The translations under genes were made by a program, and so were the position numbers. A stretch of DNA of 64,000 nt from Lentilactobacillus otakiensis DSM 19908 = JCM 15040 (lineage in GTDB: Bacteria; Bacillota; Bacilli; Lactobacillales; Lactobacillaceae). Location: NCBI RefSeq assembly GCF_001434145.1, contig NZ_AZED01000008.1, forward strand, positions 124,001 through 188,000. The letters are read 5' to 3'. Shown here piece by piece: positions 18,001 through 27,050 of this stretch; within the stretch, counting starts at the first letter, position 1; the number at the start of each line of letters is the position of its first letter. The notes under the pieces are model-generated. The model was given only the letters and a program-made list of their open reading frames with translations. It was not told where the DNA came from and did not search any database.

Positions 18001-18760
18001 GTCAACCCCTTCAACCCCAAACAGCAGCAGTAGTAGTTCTTCCTCAGGGCCGGTCACTCCTGGCAATGTTGCGGTTAAGGGAACCGTTGTTTATGCGATT
18101 AAGAAGATTGGCCTGTATGATTCTAAGAACTTTGCTAAGCACAATCGAAAAGCTTGGTACGTTCAAAAACCACGGATTTACCGACCGATGTTTGTAGTAA
18201 CTGGTTATACCCGTGATAGTAACGGCGTTCTTCGTTATAAAGTTCGTGATGTCAACCATCTCACCAAGAACCGCGGTAAGACAGGTTACATCACCGCCAG
18301 CTGGAACTATGTCCGCCCGGTATATTATGAAGACAGTCATGCAACTATCACGGTGATCAACCCACGTGGCGTTAACGGCTATAAGAAGGCTTCCTTAACT
18401 GGCAAGGTTAAGAACTACAAGCAAGGGACAGTGTTGAAAGCTAAGAAAGTTGTGAGCCACAATCTGACAACTCGATTTGTTTTGAGCAATGGTCAGTATG
18501 TAACAGCCAACCGAAAATTAGTTCAAATGGGTCGACATGTAACACCAACTAGGGTTCGCGCTAAAGGTGCGATTAATCGGTATTCAAATGTCAACTTAAC
18601 TAAGCGGAATAAACATTATTCCGCAAATCAGCGAAAGACGTTCAAAGTCTATGGCTTCGACTATTCCCAAGCAAACAGTACCAAGCATCATGGAACTTTG
18701 AGATATCGAGTTGCTGGTGGTTATATTACCGGCAACACTAAATACATCAACATAAAATAA
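15011..18760 (+). CDS. Large secreted surface protein: BspA-like LRR, MBG repeats, DUF5776-type C-terminus
   Basis: 1249 residues. A signal peptide ends near AQAHA-A (residues 1-36). Residues ~60-345 carry BspA/LRR_5-like repeats (patterns such as TIGDNAFQGL and IGTSAF). From ~500 to ~980 there are several MBG-type repeats marked by YDGK and GxYxI motifs. A Ser/Thr/Pro linker (~985-1015) precedes a basic, Tyr-rich C-terminal region of about 230 residues. It has VVYAIKKIGLY and TGYITAS motifs that I associate with DUF5776/S-layer-like anchors. No LPXTG is present, so attachment is probably non-covalent. Likely an adhesin. Its 5' leader holds the inverted repeat CTAGTTA...TAACTAG. Confidence 0.88.
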   Translation: MKKTKLAAAVLTATLVIGTGVVSTGSIMLTPTQAHAADTAQPNNQTDFKWSYNDANDTATITGMNIWAGQGNNSSTVVIPDTVTNDGKTYKVTEIGENAFSFQDNMTSVTLPKYLTAIDKNAFGSLQHLTNVDFSQATSLKTIGDNAFQGLKQTSPIVLPDSVTSIGAYAFVYGATSEVTLGKNTQEIGTSAFSVMDNLDKVNFNSNLVTIGSRAFANNKILANIDLSPATSLTTIKDGAFAYSALDSTITLPKSLETIGTQAFAGNKITGVTFDEALKTIDTSAFAYNKIDGTVTIPKSTTSVGIQAFVGNLITKVNVSGNSAVGTDAFSQNQISQIANPSGSLSAHGAIGQSVTITAQQPTLSINDLFTINTNGKTNMDIDISNLTDGVTYDKTSGKFSIPAGVKQFSFSWTLQSNGNTIYSGSYTVFREIPKFDAVSSTIYIGDTWKPADNYRGQDLDKLTVTVKDASGNTIPTVNTTKAGNYFVTYSYGNDSTTIIVTVAKRSATYSLNGIQTVAYNGQTQQPTLSNYSVNLSAGGSYTLQSGDIAVKNNAATPGTYEVYLTQAGIDHINSQFGNTYELTQGSSSASFIITDAATGTLSGGSKTYDGKSASSSYTQPKFTATDSTGKTIGTMDLSAGDYRFETDGSNAGSYKIKLTTAGIKAIKAKYPNYTFNDLDTVEATYTITPATGAIITLEGGSKIYDGFNVSHDTYFTPSLTITDANGKSIATIVLQAGQYDVKNDDSAVGLYEITVNPNEIKKIQNQYSNYDLSGLSTISSEYIILAKKQVSYTIQGSHSIGYDGQTHKPSASDYTITMTDGKQVKLQDSDLTITGHDNGVSDVGNYSVDLSEAGKTRIGNLLGSDFTLVGGSSTATFNITKQKATASLTSGSKVYDGKKVSASNYQPTLTVRDAKGSTKATIKLSSGQYNISNDSSAVGTYEITLSSAEIKALEEKYSNYDIDFNAVKASFTITSQNIPDNHGGGSSVTPSTPSTPSTPSTPNSSSSSSSSGPVTPGNVAVKGTVVYAIKKIGLYDSKNFAKHNRKAWYVQKPRIYRPMFVVTGYTRDSNGVLRYKVRDVNHLTKNRGKTGYITASWNYVRPVYYEDSHATITVINPRGVNGYKKASLTGKVKNYKQGTVLKAKKVVSHNLTTRFVLSNGQYVTANRKLVQMGRHVTPTRVRAKGAINRYSNVNLTKRNKHYSANQRKTFKVYGFDYSQANSTKHHGTLRYRVAGGYITGNTKYINIK

Positions 18761-18776
18761 TAACCAAGGTGTAATA

Positions 18777-18813
18777 AACACCCAACTTTTCATTTGAAAA
18801 GTTGGGTGTTTTT
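18777..18813 (+). terminator. Terminator of the LRR surface protein gene
   Basis: AACACCCAACTTTTCA / AAAAGTTGGGTGTT followed by TTT; the stem is essentially perfect. Confidence 0.88.
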
Positions 18814-18911
18814 AGTCGCTTACTAAAATTATGCACACATACATAACTAATTAAATATACCGAAATATTGTTATAATTCGCTCAGAAATTAATTTCATTT
18901 CATTAAACACC

Positions 18912-18940
18912 TTGTCATAACAGGACTCTAGCGTTACAAT
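18912..18940 (+). promoter_or_regulatory. Probable promoter of the Cna-type adhesin gene
   Basis: TTGTCA (18912-18917), 17-base spacer, TACAAT (18935-18940). This leaves a leader of about 130 bases before the start codon. In the rest of the 316-base spacer I see only the upstream terminator and an alternative TATAAT near 18870. Confidence 0.6.
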
Positions 18941-19076
18941 TTAATAGTACTGACGTTGCACAAGGGGGATTTTGTCCATAACGTACTGGGAATACGTGAA
19001 TTATGAGCCATTATCAATGTGTAATGAAGTATCAACGCCGATTCGATCGGTAAAATTTCATATTTAGGGGGAATAT

Positions 19077-20732
19077 ATGATGAGTTGTACATTTTATAAG
19101 ATGCACGATTTTGTTGTTAAGCATTTTAAGCTACTGAGCATCGTCGCAATCTTTCTTTGCTCGTTTGCTTCAGCAGCTGTCATTTCTGACAGCGCAAGTG
19201 CTGCCAATATTGATTCTGCAATCACCGGTCTATCCGCCACTTCCGCAAAGGAAGACGGAGCGACCGTTTTACCCGCTGTTTCGCAACAGTGGTATGCAGG
19301 TCCAGTACATACGCTGGATTATGATTTTAAGATCGCTGATGGGACAACCGTTAATAACGGGGATACCGCGACGGTCACATTACCTACTGGTGCAACATTT
19401 AGGACACCAGAAAAGTTCGATATTAAATCAAGCAATACCAACGAAACCGTTGGTCAATTTGTTGCCAATCCAAAGGCCACAACCGGCCAAATTACATTTA
19501 GTAACGCAGCCTATTGGGCCAAATACAACACCAACCGTCACGGTTCACTGGAATTCTCAGTCACTGGTACTCGGTCATTCACGCCGAGCTATCCAGTTAA
19601 CGTCTTCCTTGCCAAGAATGGTTGGGGCCAGAACGAATCCGTTCGTGCTAACGGGACTTTGGCCAAAGTTAACTGGCAGGTCTTGGTTAACCCTAACAAC
19701 CACCAACTGAACAATGTTCAAGTTGACGATACTTTAGGCAATACATCTGCACAAAATTTTGATCCTAAATCAGTCACGGTTACTGATAATGCTGGTGGGC
19801 AAACAATCGCTGCCAGTCATTACACAATCACCCCAACAGATTCCGGATTTACCTTCAAGTGGAATGGAACACTTGATAAGGCAATCAACATTATGTATCA
19901 ATCCGATATCAGCAATGACAATGAATACAGTCTTTATGGTACCGAATTGGATTTGCCGAATACTGCTTCGATCACTGCCAGTGACATCACGACCGTTGCA
20001 GCTGGGACACCAGTTGCTACTTCAAACACCAAGACGGTTGTCCTGACAATGGGCAAAGGTTCCGCAACCGGTGATCATACCGATGCAACTACCAGCGTCA
20101 CTGTCAAAAAAGTATGGCAGGATGTTCCAGATGGTGTCACCACACCAGCTGTTACAGCCAAGTTGTACGCTGATGGCAAGGATACCGGCAAGACGGTTAC
20201 CTTGAATGAAGCTAATTCTTATCAAGCTCAATTTACTGGTTTAGCTAAATTTGCTACAGACGGTCACGCAATCAGCTACACCGTCAATGAAGCTTCGGTT
20301 CCCGATGGATACAAGAGTGATCCTGACGGCAACAAGCCAGTTGCGCCTGATAGCAACGGCGTGGTTACCCTCACCAATGTGTACCAGAAGAAGCCACAGT
20401 GCTTCACCTTCGTTCACGTCACCAAGACATGGAAGAACGTGCCATTCTGGAAGTGCACACCTTGTGTTCACGTGACCTTGTATCAAAACGGTGTCCCTTA
20501 CAGATTTAGAACATTAAGCTATTGTGACTGGTATGAAACCACGTTCCATTACTTGCCACAATATGACGATCAAGGAAATAAATTTGTGTACACAGTCGCC
20601 GAAGACTATGTCCCATTTGGCTACAAGACTAAGACCCCAGGTCAACAAACACCAGATGCAAACAATAATGTCAACTTGATCAACGTTTATAGCAAACGTA
20701 GTCATCACTTCATTCCGTGCTGGGGCTGGTAA
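19077..20732 (+). CDS. Collagen-binding/Cna_B-type adhesin with a cysteine-rich C-terminus
   Basis: 551 residues. The N-terminal hydrophobic segment (residues ~20-42) is a signal peptide ending near SASA. Residues ~50-190 resemble a collagen-adhesin A domain (DYDFKIADGTTVNNGD); ~200-330 a second Ig-like domain. Two Cna_B domains follow (~340-435 with VKKVWQDVPDG and ~440-535 with VTKTWKNVPFW). The second has unusual cysteines at 442, 460, 463 and 483, and the protein ends HHFIPCWGW with Cys548. There is no sortase motif and no C-terminal membrane helix, so its anchoring is unclear. Ribosome site AGGGGG. It is followed within 10 bases by repeat H1-B. Confidence 0.85.
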   Translation: MMSCTFYKMHDFVVKHFKLLSIVAIFLCSFASAAVISDSASAANIDSAITGLSATSAKEDGATVLPAVSQQWYAGPVHTLDYDFKIADGTTVNNGDTATVTLPTGATFRTPEKFDIKSSNTNETVGQFVANPKATTGQITFSNAAYWAKYNTNRHGSLEFSVTGTRSFTPSYPVNVFLAKNGWGQNESVRANGTLAKVNWQVLVNPNNHQLNNVQVDDTLGNTSAQNFDPKSVTVTDNAGGQTIAASHYTITPTDSGFTFKWNGTLDKAINIMYQSDISNDNEYSLYGTELDLPNTASITASDITTVAAGTPVATSNTKTVVLTMGKGSATGDHTDATTSVTVKKVWQDVPDGVTTPAVTAKLYADGKDTGKTVTLNEANSYQAQFTGLAKFATDGHAISYTVNEASVPDGYKSDPDGNKPVAPDSNGVVTLTNVYQKKPQCFTFVHVTKTWKNVPFWKCTPCVHVTLYQNGVPYRFRTLSYCDWYETTFHYLPQYDDQGNKFVYTVAEDYVPFGYKTKTPGQQTPDANNNVNLINVYSKRSHHFIPCWGW

Positions 20733-20738
20733 AAACCA

Positions 20739-20854
20739 GAGTGCAAAACGAAGCGCTTTGACCCCAGAATTTAAGTAAATAAAGCAATTATTCCCGGTTT
20801 TAGGAATGATTGCTTTATTTGCTTAAATGGCAGGGGTCAGCTTCGTTTTGCACG
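20739..20854 (+). repeat. H1 structured repeat, copy B
   Basis: Begins AGAGTGCAAAACG six bases after the adhesin stop. An outer perfect stem GTGCAAAACGAAGC/GCTTCGTTTTGCAC closes it, then a GACCCC/GGGGTC clamp and a 19-bp stem (TTTAAGTAAATAAAGCAAT with its complement, one U-G) capped by ATTCC-loop-GGAAT. Stem bases differ from copies A and C but all pair. This copy lacks the 3' terminator hairpin seen in A and C. Confidence 0.75.
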
Positions 20855-20910
20855 TTTCCACTAGATAACAGTGAACAGTAAACCAATCAAACTTGCACGG
20901 AGGTGGTTAC

Positions 20911-22266
20911 ATGGACATATGGACAATCATTTGGGTTTTCCTATTCATCTCTTTATTTAGTACAGGAGGATTTGGCATTCTCAATCTCTTTAATATCTTT
21001 TGTCATAAGGATGCCGAGGCCCATTATTCAGTTGATATTCAACGAAAGATTAAGCATATGTATATTATGGTGCCGGCGCTCAACGAAGTTAATGAAATTG
21101 AAGTCACCGTCACTCGGTTACTGCGGGCAATGAGCCCCCTTCCGTGCAAGACGACTTTAATTATCATTAACGATGGTTCAGACGATGGCACCGATATTAA
21201 ATTACAAAGGTTCGAAGGCAATAACCGGGTACACATCCTGACTCGGAAACTACCGCACGCCCGCGAAGGCAAGGGTAAGGCGCTTAACGATGGCCTGGAT
21301 TGGATTACAACCCAGACTCATGACTTTAAAAATACCGTTGTCGGCGTGATCGATAGCGATTCAGAACCAAGTTTCAAAATTCTATTGAACATTTTTAATG
21401 GTTTCACCCATTCTGATTATGACTTGCTTCAAACTGGGATTTCGATCAGCAACATTCATAATTTCCTGACTCTGATGCAGGAATTTGAATTTGGTGTTCC
21501 CAACTTTTTGCAGCAGATTATCCGGATGGACTGGGGTAGTGCGATTGCATCCGGCAATGGTCAGTTCATGACCTTGGAAATGGCCACTCAAATCAAATGG
21601 AACAATTCACTCCTCGATGATTTGGAATTCAGTATCAATGGTTTGTTGCATGGCTTTAATGGCGGGTTTCTCGCCAACACCTTCATGCCTCAAGAAGGTG
21701 TCAATCAATACAAACCGTTAATTAAACAACGTGTCAGATGGTGTCAAGGCGGGATGCAGTGTCTCAAGCGATATGGTAAACGAGTCTTCTCCTCCAAGAA
21801 AATTCCACCAAAGCTAAAAACTGATTTAATCATCTTTATGATCCTGCCGTTTTTCTCGATGCTGTTTACGTTTAGTTCATTCTTAGCAACCATCGTGATG
21901 GCTTACCATTTGATTGCCTTCCCTCGAAAGACAATGTTGGCGGCCGGAACGGTACTGTTGTTGGGGATGCTGATTACTTATTTGATGATTTTTGTCGCTA
22001 ATCGATTGATGCGCCAGTCAGGTTATCACTTTAATTACCGGGATGTTGTTGTCATGATTGAAGGTAATCTGCTTTATTCATGGATGTTGACACCCGTTGC
22101 CTTTATTTCATTTTATCGGCTGATGACCAACCGCAGTGACTGGGCGAAAACTGCTCACGAAAGTAAGACCGCTCGGAAACCGCTTCACAGTACTATTCCC
22201 AAAACTACGTTGTTTGGTAGACCTTACGAAGCGACCAGCGCCGAAGATGGGGCGGTGAGACGATGA
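20911..22266 (+). CDS. Membrane-bound processive glycosyltransferase, family GT2
   Basis: 451 residues from ATG 20911 (GGAGGTG upstream). One N-terminal membrane helix, a GT-A catalytic domain and at least three C-terminal helices. Catalytic motifs in order: NDGSDDGT, DSDSE (the DxD site), DDLEFS and QRVRW, the QxxRW signature of processive enzymes such as cellulose or hyaluronan synthases. It should polymerise or transfer sugars across the membrane; the polymer is unknown. Its stop overlaps the next gene by 4 bases (ATGA), so the two are co-translated. Nearby adhesins suggest a surface glycan. Confidence 0.9.
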   Translation: MDIWTIIWVFLFISLFSTGGFGILNLFNIFCHKDAEAHYSVDIQRKIKHMYIMVPALNEVNEIEVTVTRLLRAMSPLPCKTTLIIINDGSDDGTDIKLQRFEGNNRVHILTRKLPHAREGKGKALNDGLDWITTQTHDFKNTVVGVIDSDSEPSFKILLNIFNGFTHSDYDLLQTGISISNIHNFLTLMQEFEFGVPNFLQQIIRMDWGSAIASGNGQFMTLEMATQIKWNNSLLDDLEFSINGLLHGFNGGFLANTFMPQEGVNQYKPLIKQRVRWCQGGMQCLKRYGKRVFSSKKIPPKLKTDLIIFMILPFFSMLFTFSSFLATIVMAYHLIAFPRKTMLAAGTVLLLGMLITYLMIFVANRLMRQSGYHFNYRDVVVMIEGNLLYSWMLTPVAFISFYRLMTNRSDWAKTAHESKTARKPLHSTIPKTTLFGRPYEATSAEDGAVRR

Positions 22267-23873
22267 TCGTTAAGCAGCCAAAACTCATCAAGATCACCTA
22301 TTTTTGCGTTACGGTGTTAGCAATCATCGCAACTGGCTGGCTGCTTGCCGGAACGGTGACCGGGTATTACAAATTTCCGTATGATACGTTTCACGCCAAT
22401 ACCAATCAACTGATTGGGGCCATCTTTGGCAGCCTGATCTTCTTGATGCTTTTGTGGTACTCGGCGAAATGGTTTGCGACTCGATTTACTGGCTGGCTGC
22501 TGCTGTTTCTCAGTGTCATGTCAATTCCCAAGATCATCATGATTTACTCGTTTCGATTGAACCTCATCTCAGACATGTGGAGCTATAACGTCTTGGGTGG
22601 ATCCAGAGCCAATGGTGATAGTTGGCAGTGGTTATACCATGTGCGTGCACTCGATTTGGACAGCATTTTTCCACATGTGATTCACATCGGGAACTTTTAT
22701 CACTATTTATATAAAGTCGTTGTAAATTCACCAAAAGTAGTTCAATGGTTCAACATTGGGATTAGCGTTTTGAGTGCGATTTTAATTTTGAACATTGTCA
22801 GTTACTTTTTTAATCGTCAAACTGGCATGTTTGCTGCATTGACATTCTTTTTTCTGCCAACTTGGTATATTTATACCACTCTTCTGGGAGCCGAGCCCGT
22901 CTGGCTGTTTGCACTACTCATGAGCATGTCTTTACTGAATCGGCTGGTGACTTATCGATCGTTAAAAGACCGCCATTTTTGGATAGATGCGGGTTGGATA
23001 GTTGTTGCGTTGTACTTTGCTCAAAATATTCGGCCATTATCAATGGTGATTGTGATCGCATATGGGTTGTTTGTCTGGTTCAAATTCAAAGAACCGCTGA
23101 AGCGTCATGAACACCCGAAGGCAGTCTGGGTGCCTCGGATTGGTATTTTAGCAGTCGTGTTGGTATTTTTCGGGCTGACTCAAATTGAGCCTAAAGTTGA
23201 CCAGTTCGTTTATGGTGTGCCAATTGCGAAGTCTTCGATCGGCCAAGAATATACATTGGCAACGGGAACAACTATTAAAACCGGTGGCATGTGGTCCTCA
23301 AAACTGGTTAAGAAGTTGGAAAAGTATAATCATGATCAGACGCTGACACCTGCCCAAAAATTCGCAGGTTTTGATCAAGTTCTCAAAAAGCAGTTGAAAG
23401 CCAACACAGAGGCCTTAACAAAGAATGGTAAGTGGAAGGACTTCTTGTTTCGAAAAAATGAGATTTTGATGCAGCCAGACTATGGCCCAGTCCTTTTTTG
23501 GAACAATACTCGTAAACCCAATTACATGTGGGAAGACCTCACGCCATTTGAGATTGGCACACTGACAAATTTGGTAACTGGTTTTCAGATAGCTGTCCTG
23601 ATACTAGTGTTGATCGGCATGCTGCCACAATTGGTGTCCAGAATGGATGATTTATCTGGAATTCATGAGAAAAATGGTGTGTTCGTCAATGAGATCGTGA
23701 TGATTGGGATGACGCTGATCTTCATGGCCGTTGAGGTGCAAAGTCGTTACCAGGTGGCTTTCTACATTCCTTGGATGATGATTAGCAGCCTGGGGATGAG
23801 CTACGTGGTTCCGAATTTCTCACTTAAAGAGAAGCCATCACATTCTGAAATCCCAGTATCAGTTAAAAATTAA
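22263..23873 (+). CDS. Polytopic membrane protein, probable GT-C type glycosyltransferase
   Basis: 536 residues with about ten membrane helices in the N-terminal two thirds, one extracellular loop of ~130 residues (after IEPKVDQFVYGVP) and two or three closing helices. The layout resembles GT39/PMT or ArnT-like lipid-sugar-using transferases, but I see no decisive DE motif near the first loop, only NLISDMWSYN. Translationally coupled to the GT2 enzyme. Likely partner in making a cell-wall glycan or decorating surface proteins. Confidence 0.72.
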   Translation: MIVKQPKLIKITYFCVTVLAIIATGWLLAGTVTGYYKFPYDTFHANTNQLIGAIFGSLIFLMLLWYSAKWFATRFTGWLLLFLSVMSIPKIIMIYSFRLNLISDMWSYNVLGGSRANGDSWQWLYHVRALDLDSIFPHVIHIGNFYHYLYKVVVNSPKVVQWFNIGISVLSAILILNIVSYFFNRQTGMFAALTFFFLPTWYIYTTLLGAEPVWLFALLMSMSLLNRLVTYRSLKDRHFWIDAGWIVVALYFAQNIRPLSMVIVIAYGLFVWFKFKEPLKRHEHPKAVWVPRIGILAVVLVFFGLTQIEPKVDQFVYGVPIAKSSIGQEYTLATGTTIKTGGMWSSKLVKKLEKYNHDQTLTPAQKFAGFDQVLKKQLKANTEALTKNGKWKDFLFRKNEILMQPDYGPVLFWNNTRKPNYMWEDLTPFEIGTLTNLVTGFQIAVLILVLIGMLPQLVSRMDDLSGIHEKNGVFVNEIVMIGMTLIFMAVEVQSRYQVAFYIPWMMISSLGMSYVVPNFSLKEKPSHSEIPVSVKN

Positions 23874-23886
23874 CATTCTTAATAAG

Positions 23887-23927
23887 TAGCAGGAGAAGCG
23901 CTAGATAGGCGTTCCTTCTGCTTTTTT
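23887..23927 (+). terminator. Terminator of the glycosyltransferase pair
   Basis: AGCAGGAGAAGCGC / GGCGTTCCTTCTGCT followed by TTTTTT. Confidence 0.82.
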
Positions 23928-23969
23928 GTCACTGATTAACAAATATTTACAAAAAAGTCTTAACATGGT

Positions 23970-23998
23970 TTGAAATGAGAATACAATGAGAATATAAT
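23970..23998 (+). promoter_or_regulatory. Promoter of the opp operon
   Basis: TTGAAA (23970-23975), 17-base spacer, TATAAT (23993-23998), about 84 bases before the oppD start. Confidence 0.82.
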
Positions 23999-24081
23999 GT
24001 TTTTTAAATGAAATAATAATAACACCATTTATCAATTTTTAATGGTCATACATAAATACATTTTCAAAAGGAGATATTCAC

Positions 24082-25113
24082 GTGGTTGAGACAAATACAG
24101 ACCAATTCTTGAACATCAAAAATGTCAGCACCGCGTTCAAGATTAATGGTCAATACTATGATGCTGTTTCAAACGTCAACCTCGAAGTGAAACATGATGA
24201 GATTTTAGCAATTGTGGGGGAATCCGGTTGTGGGAAAAGTACGTTGGCAACGACGATCATGGGACTCCATGATCCGGAAGAAACCAAAATCTCGGGGGAA
24301 ATTGATTTTGAAGGAACCGACTTACTAAAGTTGGATGAAAAAGGCTATAACAAGGTTCGAGGTGCCAAGATTGGCATGATTTTCCAGGACCCACTGTCTG
24401 CTTTGAATCCATTAAAACGAATTGAAGATCAAATTCAAGAAGTCATGGTCTATCACACTAAGATGACCGAAAAAGAGCGTCATGCTCGGGTGATTGAACT
24501 GCTGAACCAAGTTGGGATTGAGGATCCGGATCGAACGGCTCACCAATTCCCCCATCAATTGTCCGGTGGGATGCGGCAACGGATTATTATCGCCATTGCG
24601 ATTGCCTGCAAGCCAGATTTGATTATTGCTGACGAACCAACCACTGCTTTGGACGTGACCATTCAAGCCCAAATTCTGGACGTCCTTCGCGATATTCAAC
24701 GAGAAAACCACGCCGGCATCATCTTGATTACCCATGATTTGGGTGTGGTTGCCGAAACTGCCGACCGGGTTGCCGTTATGTACGCTGGCCAAATTGTCGA
24801 GCAGGGAACGGCTTCACAAATTTTTAATGAACCTAAGCACCCTTACACCCGCTCATTGTTGCGGTCAATGCCACAGCGAGATAACGAAAGCGATGACCTT
24901 TACGTGATTCAGGGCATGGTGCCTTCACTGCAGAAGATGCCTAAGCAAGGAGACCGATTTGCACCACGGATTCCTTGGATTCCCGCATCAGCACATGAAA
25001 CTGAACCGAAAATGCACGATATTGGTGACAATCACTTAGTCCGATGCACCTGCTACAAAGACTTTTATTTCCCAGATCAAGTAAAGGAGGGCGCCGGTCA
25101 TGAGTCTAATTGA
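24082..25113 (+). CDS. oppD: Oligopeptide ABC transporter ATP-binding protein OppD
   Basis: 343 residues starting at GTG with AAAGGAGA upstream. Walker A is GESGCGKST, the signature LSGGMRQR, and Walker B runs into [10 protein letters not shown]-terminal extension with cysteines (VRCTCYK) is usual for OppD/DppD and may hold an Fe-S or regulatory site. It powers peptide import together with OppF. First gene of oppDFBCA, the same order as in Lactococcus; it overlaps oppF by 14 bases. Confidence 0.95.
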   Translation: MVETNTDQFLNIKNVSTAFKINGQYYDAVSNVNLEVKHDEILAIVGESGCGKSTLATTIMGLHDPEETKISGEIDFEGTDLLKLDEKGYNKVRGAKIGMIFQDPLSALNPLKRIEDQIQEVMVYHTKMTEKERHARVIELLNQVGIEDPDRTAHQFPHQLSGGMRQRIIIAIAIACKPDLIIADEPTTALDVTIQAQILDVLRDIQRENHAGIILITHDLGVVAETADRVAVMYAGQIVEQGTASQIFNEPKHPYTRSLLRSMPQRDNESDDLYVIQGMVPSLQKMPKQGDRFAPRIPWIPASAHETEPKMHDIGDNHLVRCTCYKDFYFPDQVKEGAGHESN

Positions 25114-26080
25114 AATTAATGACTTGAAGGTTCATTACCCAATTCGCGGCGGCTTCTGGAACCGAATCGTTGATAACGTCAAAGCGGTCGACGGCGTCAC
25201 CTTCAATATTGAAGCCGGTGAAACATACGGTTTAGTTGGTGAATCTGGTTCCGGTAAATCAACCACTGCCAAAGCCATTATTGGTTTGGAAAAGGCAACT
25301 GCCGGAACAGTTATGTATAACGGTAAGGATGTCACGAAAGCTGAAAATCGTCGCAAACTCGATTACAACCGTGATGTTCAAATGATTTTCCAAGATTCAC
25401 TCTCAAGCCTGAATCCTCGCAAACGAATTGAAGACGTGATTGCAGAGCCATTGCGGAACTTCGAACATTTGGATAAAGAAGAAGAAAAGCTCCGAGTTCT
25501 ACAATTGCTCGACATTGTTGGTTTGGATGCCGATGCGTTATACAAGTATCCTCATCAATTCTCAGGCGGCCAACGTCAACGGATCGGGGTTGCCAGAGCC
25601 GTGGCGACCCATCCCAAATTAATCATCGCTGACGAACCGGTTTCTGCCTTGGACCTTTCCGTTCAAGCACAGGTTCTGAACTTCATGAAGAAGATTCAGC
25701 GACAATTTGGCATTTCATATCTATTCATTTCCCATGATCTCGGGGTGGTTCGTCATATGTGCAAAAACATTGCCATTATGACCCGCGGCCGGATTGTGGA
25801 AGTGGGAACTCGAGAAGACATTTACAATAATCCAATGCACATTTACACCAAGCGTTTGTTAGCGGCAATTCCCGAAACCAATGTGAATCACCGAGAAGCG
25901 CATCGCAAGCACCGTTTGGAAATCGAAAAAATTTATCAAGAGCAGCAGGCCACATACTATGATCAAGACGGCATGGCATTTCCACTCGTCAAAGTTTCAC
26001 CAACGCACTCGGTGGCACTGCCACCTGAGTTGGCCAAAAAATTCGAACAACAGTCTGAGAGTAAGGGGGTAAATGTCTGA
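25100..26080 (+). CDS. oppF: Oligopeptide ABC transporter ATP-binding protein OppF
   Basis: 326 residues. Walker A GESGSGKST, signature FSGGQRQR, Walker B followed by DEPVSALD, then SHDLGVV with the switch His. A strong AAAGGAGG site lies inside oppD. The C-terminal ~60 residues are an OppF-type tail (HRKHRLEIEK). The stop shares one base with the oppB start (TGATG). Confidence 0.95.
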   Translation: MSLIEINDLKVHYPIRGGFWNRIVDNVKAVDGVTFNIEAGETYGLVGESGSGKSTTAKAIIGLEKATAGTVMYNGKDVTKAENRRKLDYNRDVQMIFQDSLSSLNPRKRIEDVIAEPLRNFEHLDKEEEKLRVLQLLDIVGLDADALYKYPHQFSGGQRQRIGVARAVATHPKLIIADEPVSALDLSVQAQVLNFMKKIQRQFGISYLFISHDLGVVRHMCKNIAIMTRGRIVEVGTREDIYNNPMHIYTKRLLAAIPETNVNHREAHRKHRLEIEKIYQEQQATYYDQDGMAFPLVKVSPTHSVALPPELAKKFEQQSESKGVNV

Positions 26081-27039
26081 TGTGGAAAACAATTTTACGC
26101 CGGGTCTTGATTATGATTCCGGAACTGATTATTTTGAGCATTCTGGTTTTCCTGCTCGCAAAGGCAATGCCTGGGGATCCATTTACCGGATCAATCAACC
26201 CCCGAGCCGATCCTGCCCAGATTCACCATTTGATGGAAATCCATGGTCTGTATGATCCTTGGTATCAGCAGTATTGGAACTGGGTTGTCCATTTGTTCCA
26301 CGGTGATTTGGGGATGAGCTATGAATATCAGGAACCAGTTGTTGATTTGATTCAACAACGTGGTGCCAATACTTTATGGCTCGCACTGTTCACGATGGTC
26401 CTCACCTATGGAATTGGCTTGCCGCTTGGGATGTACGCTGCCCATCACGAAGGCAAACTTCAAGACACTTTGGTACGTGTATATACATATGTCACAATGT
26501 CGATTCCATTCTTCGTTGTTTTGGTTATCGGAATCTGGATCTTCGGTTATGCGTTGAACTGGTTCCCAACCAGCGGCTCGGTTTCCGCGCAGGCAAGTGG
26601 CCTTGGTGGGACGATGTTGTCGCGACTTGACCACATTATCTTACCTGGATTGCTGGGGGCATTGTTCGGAACTGTGAACATCGTCCAGTACCTGCGTTCA
26701 GAAGTGATTGACGCCAAACATTCCGACTATGTCCGGACAGCCCGTTCAAAGGGTGTCCCAATGAAGGATATTTACCGTCACCACATCTTCCGTAACTCAC
26801 TGTTGCCAATCGCCGCATTTGCCGGTTATTCAATCACTGGCTTGCTTGGCGGTTCGATCTTTACCGAAATGGTCTTCTCTTATCCTGGTATGGGGCTCTT
26901 ATTCTTGAACGCCATCAACTTCCGGGATTACACCGTTATCACCGCTTTGGTTCTACTATATGGCTTCCTGAACTTGTTGGGAACTTTGCTGTCAGACATC
27001 GTCTTGAGCATTGTTGACCCACGAGTTCGGGTTGAGTAG
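26080..27039 (+). CDS. oppB: Oligopeptide ABC transporter permease OppB
   Basis: 319 residues with six membrane helices. The N-terminal IPELIILSILVFLLAKAMPGDPF pattern and the coupling-helix EAA-like loop (DYVRTARSKGVPMKDIYRHH) are typical of OppB/DppB. It forms the membrane channel with OppC. It overlaps oppF by one base and ends 11 bases before oppC. Confidence 0.95.
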   Translation: MWKTILRRVLIMIPELIILSILVFLLAKAMPGDPFTGSINPRADPAQIHHLMEIHGLYDPWYQQYWNWVVHLFHGDLGMSYEYQEPVVDLIQQRGANTLWLALFTMVLTYGIGLPLGMYAAHHEGKLQDTLVRVYTYVTMSIPFFVVLVIGIWIFGYALNWFPTSGSVSAQASGLGGTMLSRLDHIILPGLLGALFGTVNIVQYLRSEVIDAKHSDYVRTARSKGVPMKDIYRHHIFRNSLLPIAAFAGYSITGLLGGSIFTEMVFSYPGMGLLFLNAINFRDYTVITALVLLYGFLNLLGTLLSDIVLSIVDPRVRVE

Positions 27040-27050
27040 GGGGTGCTGAG

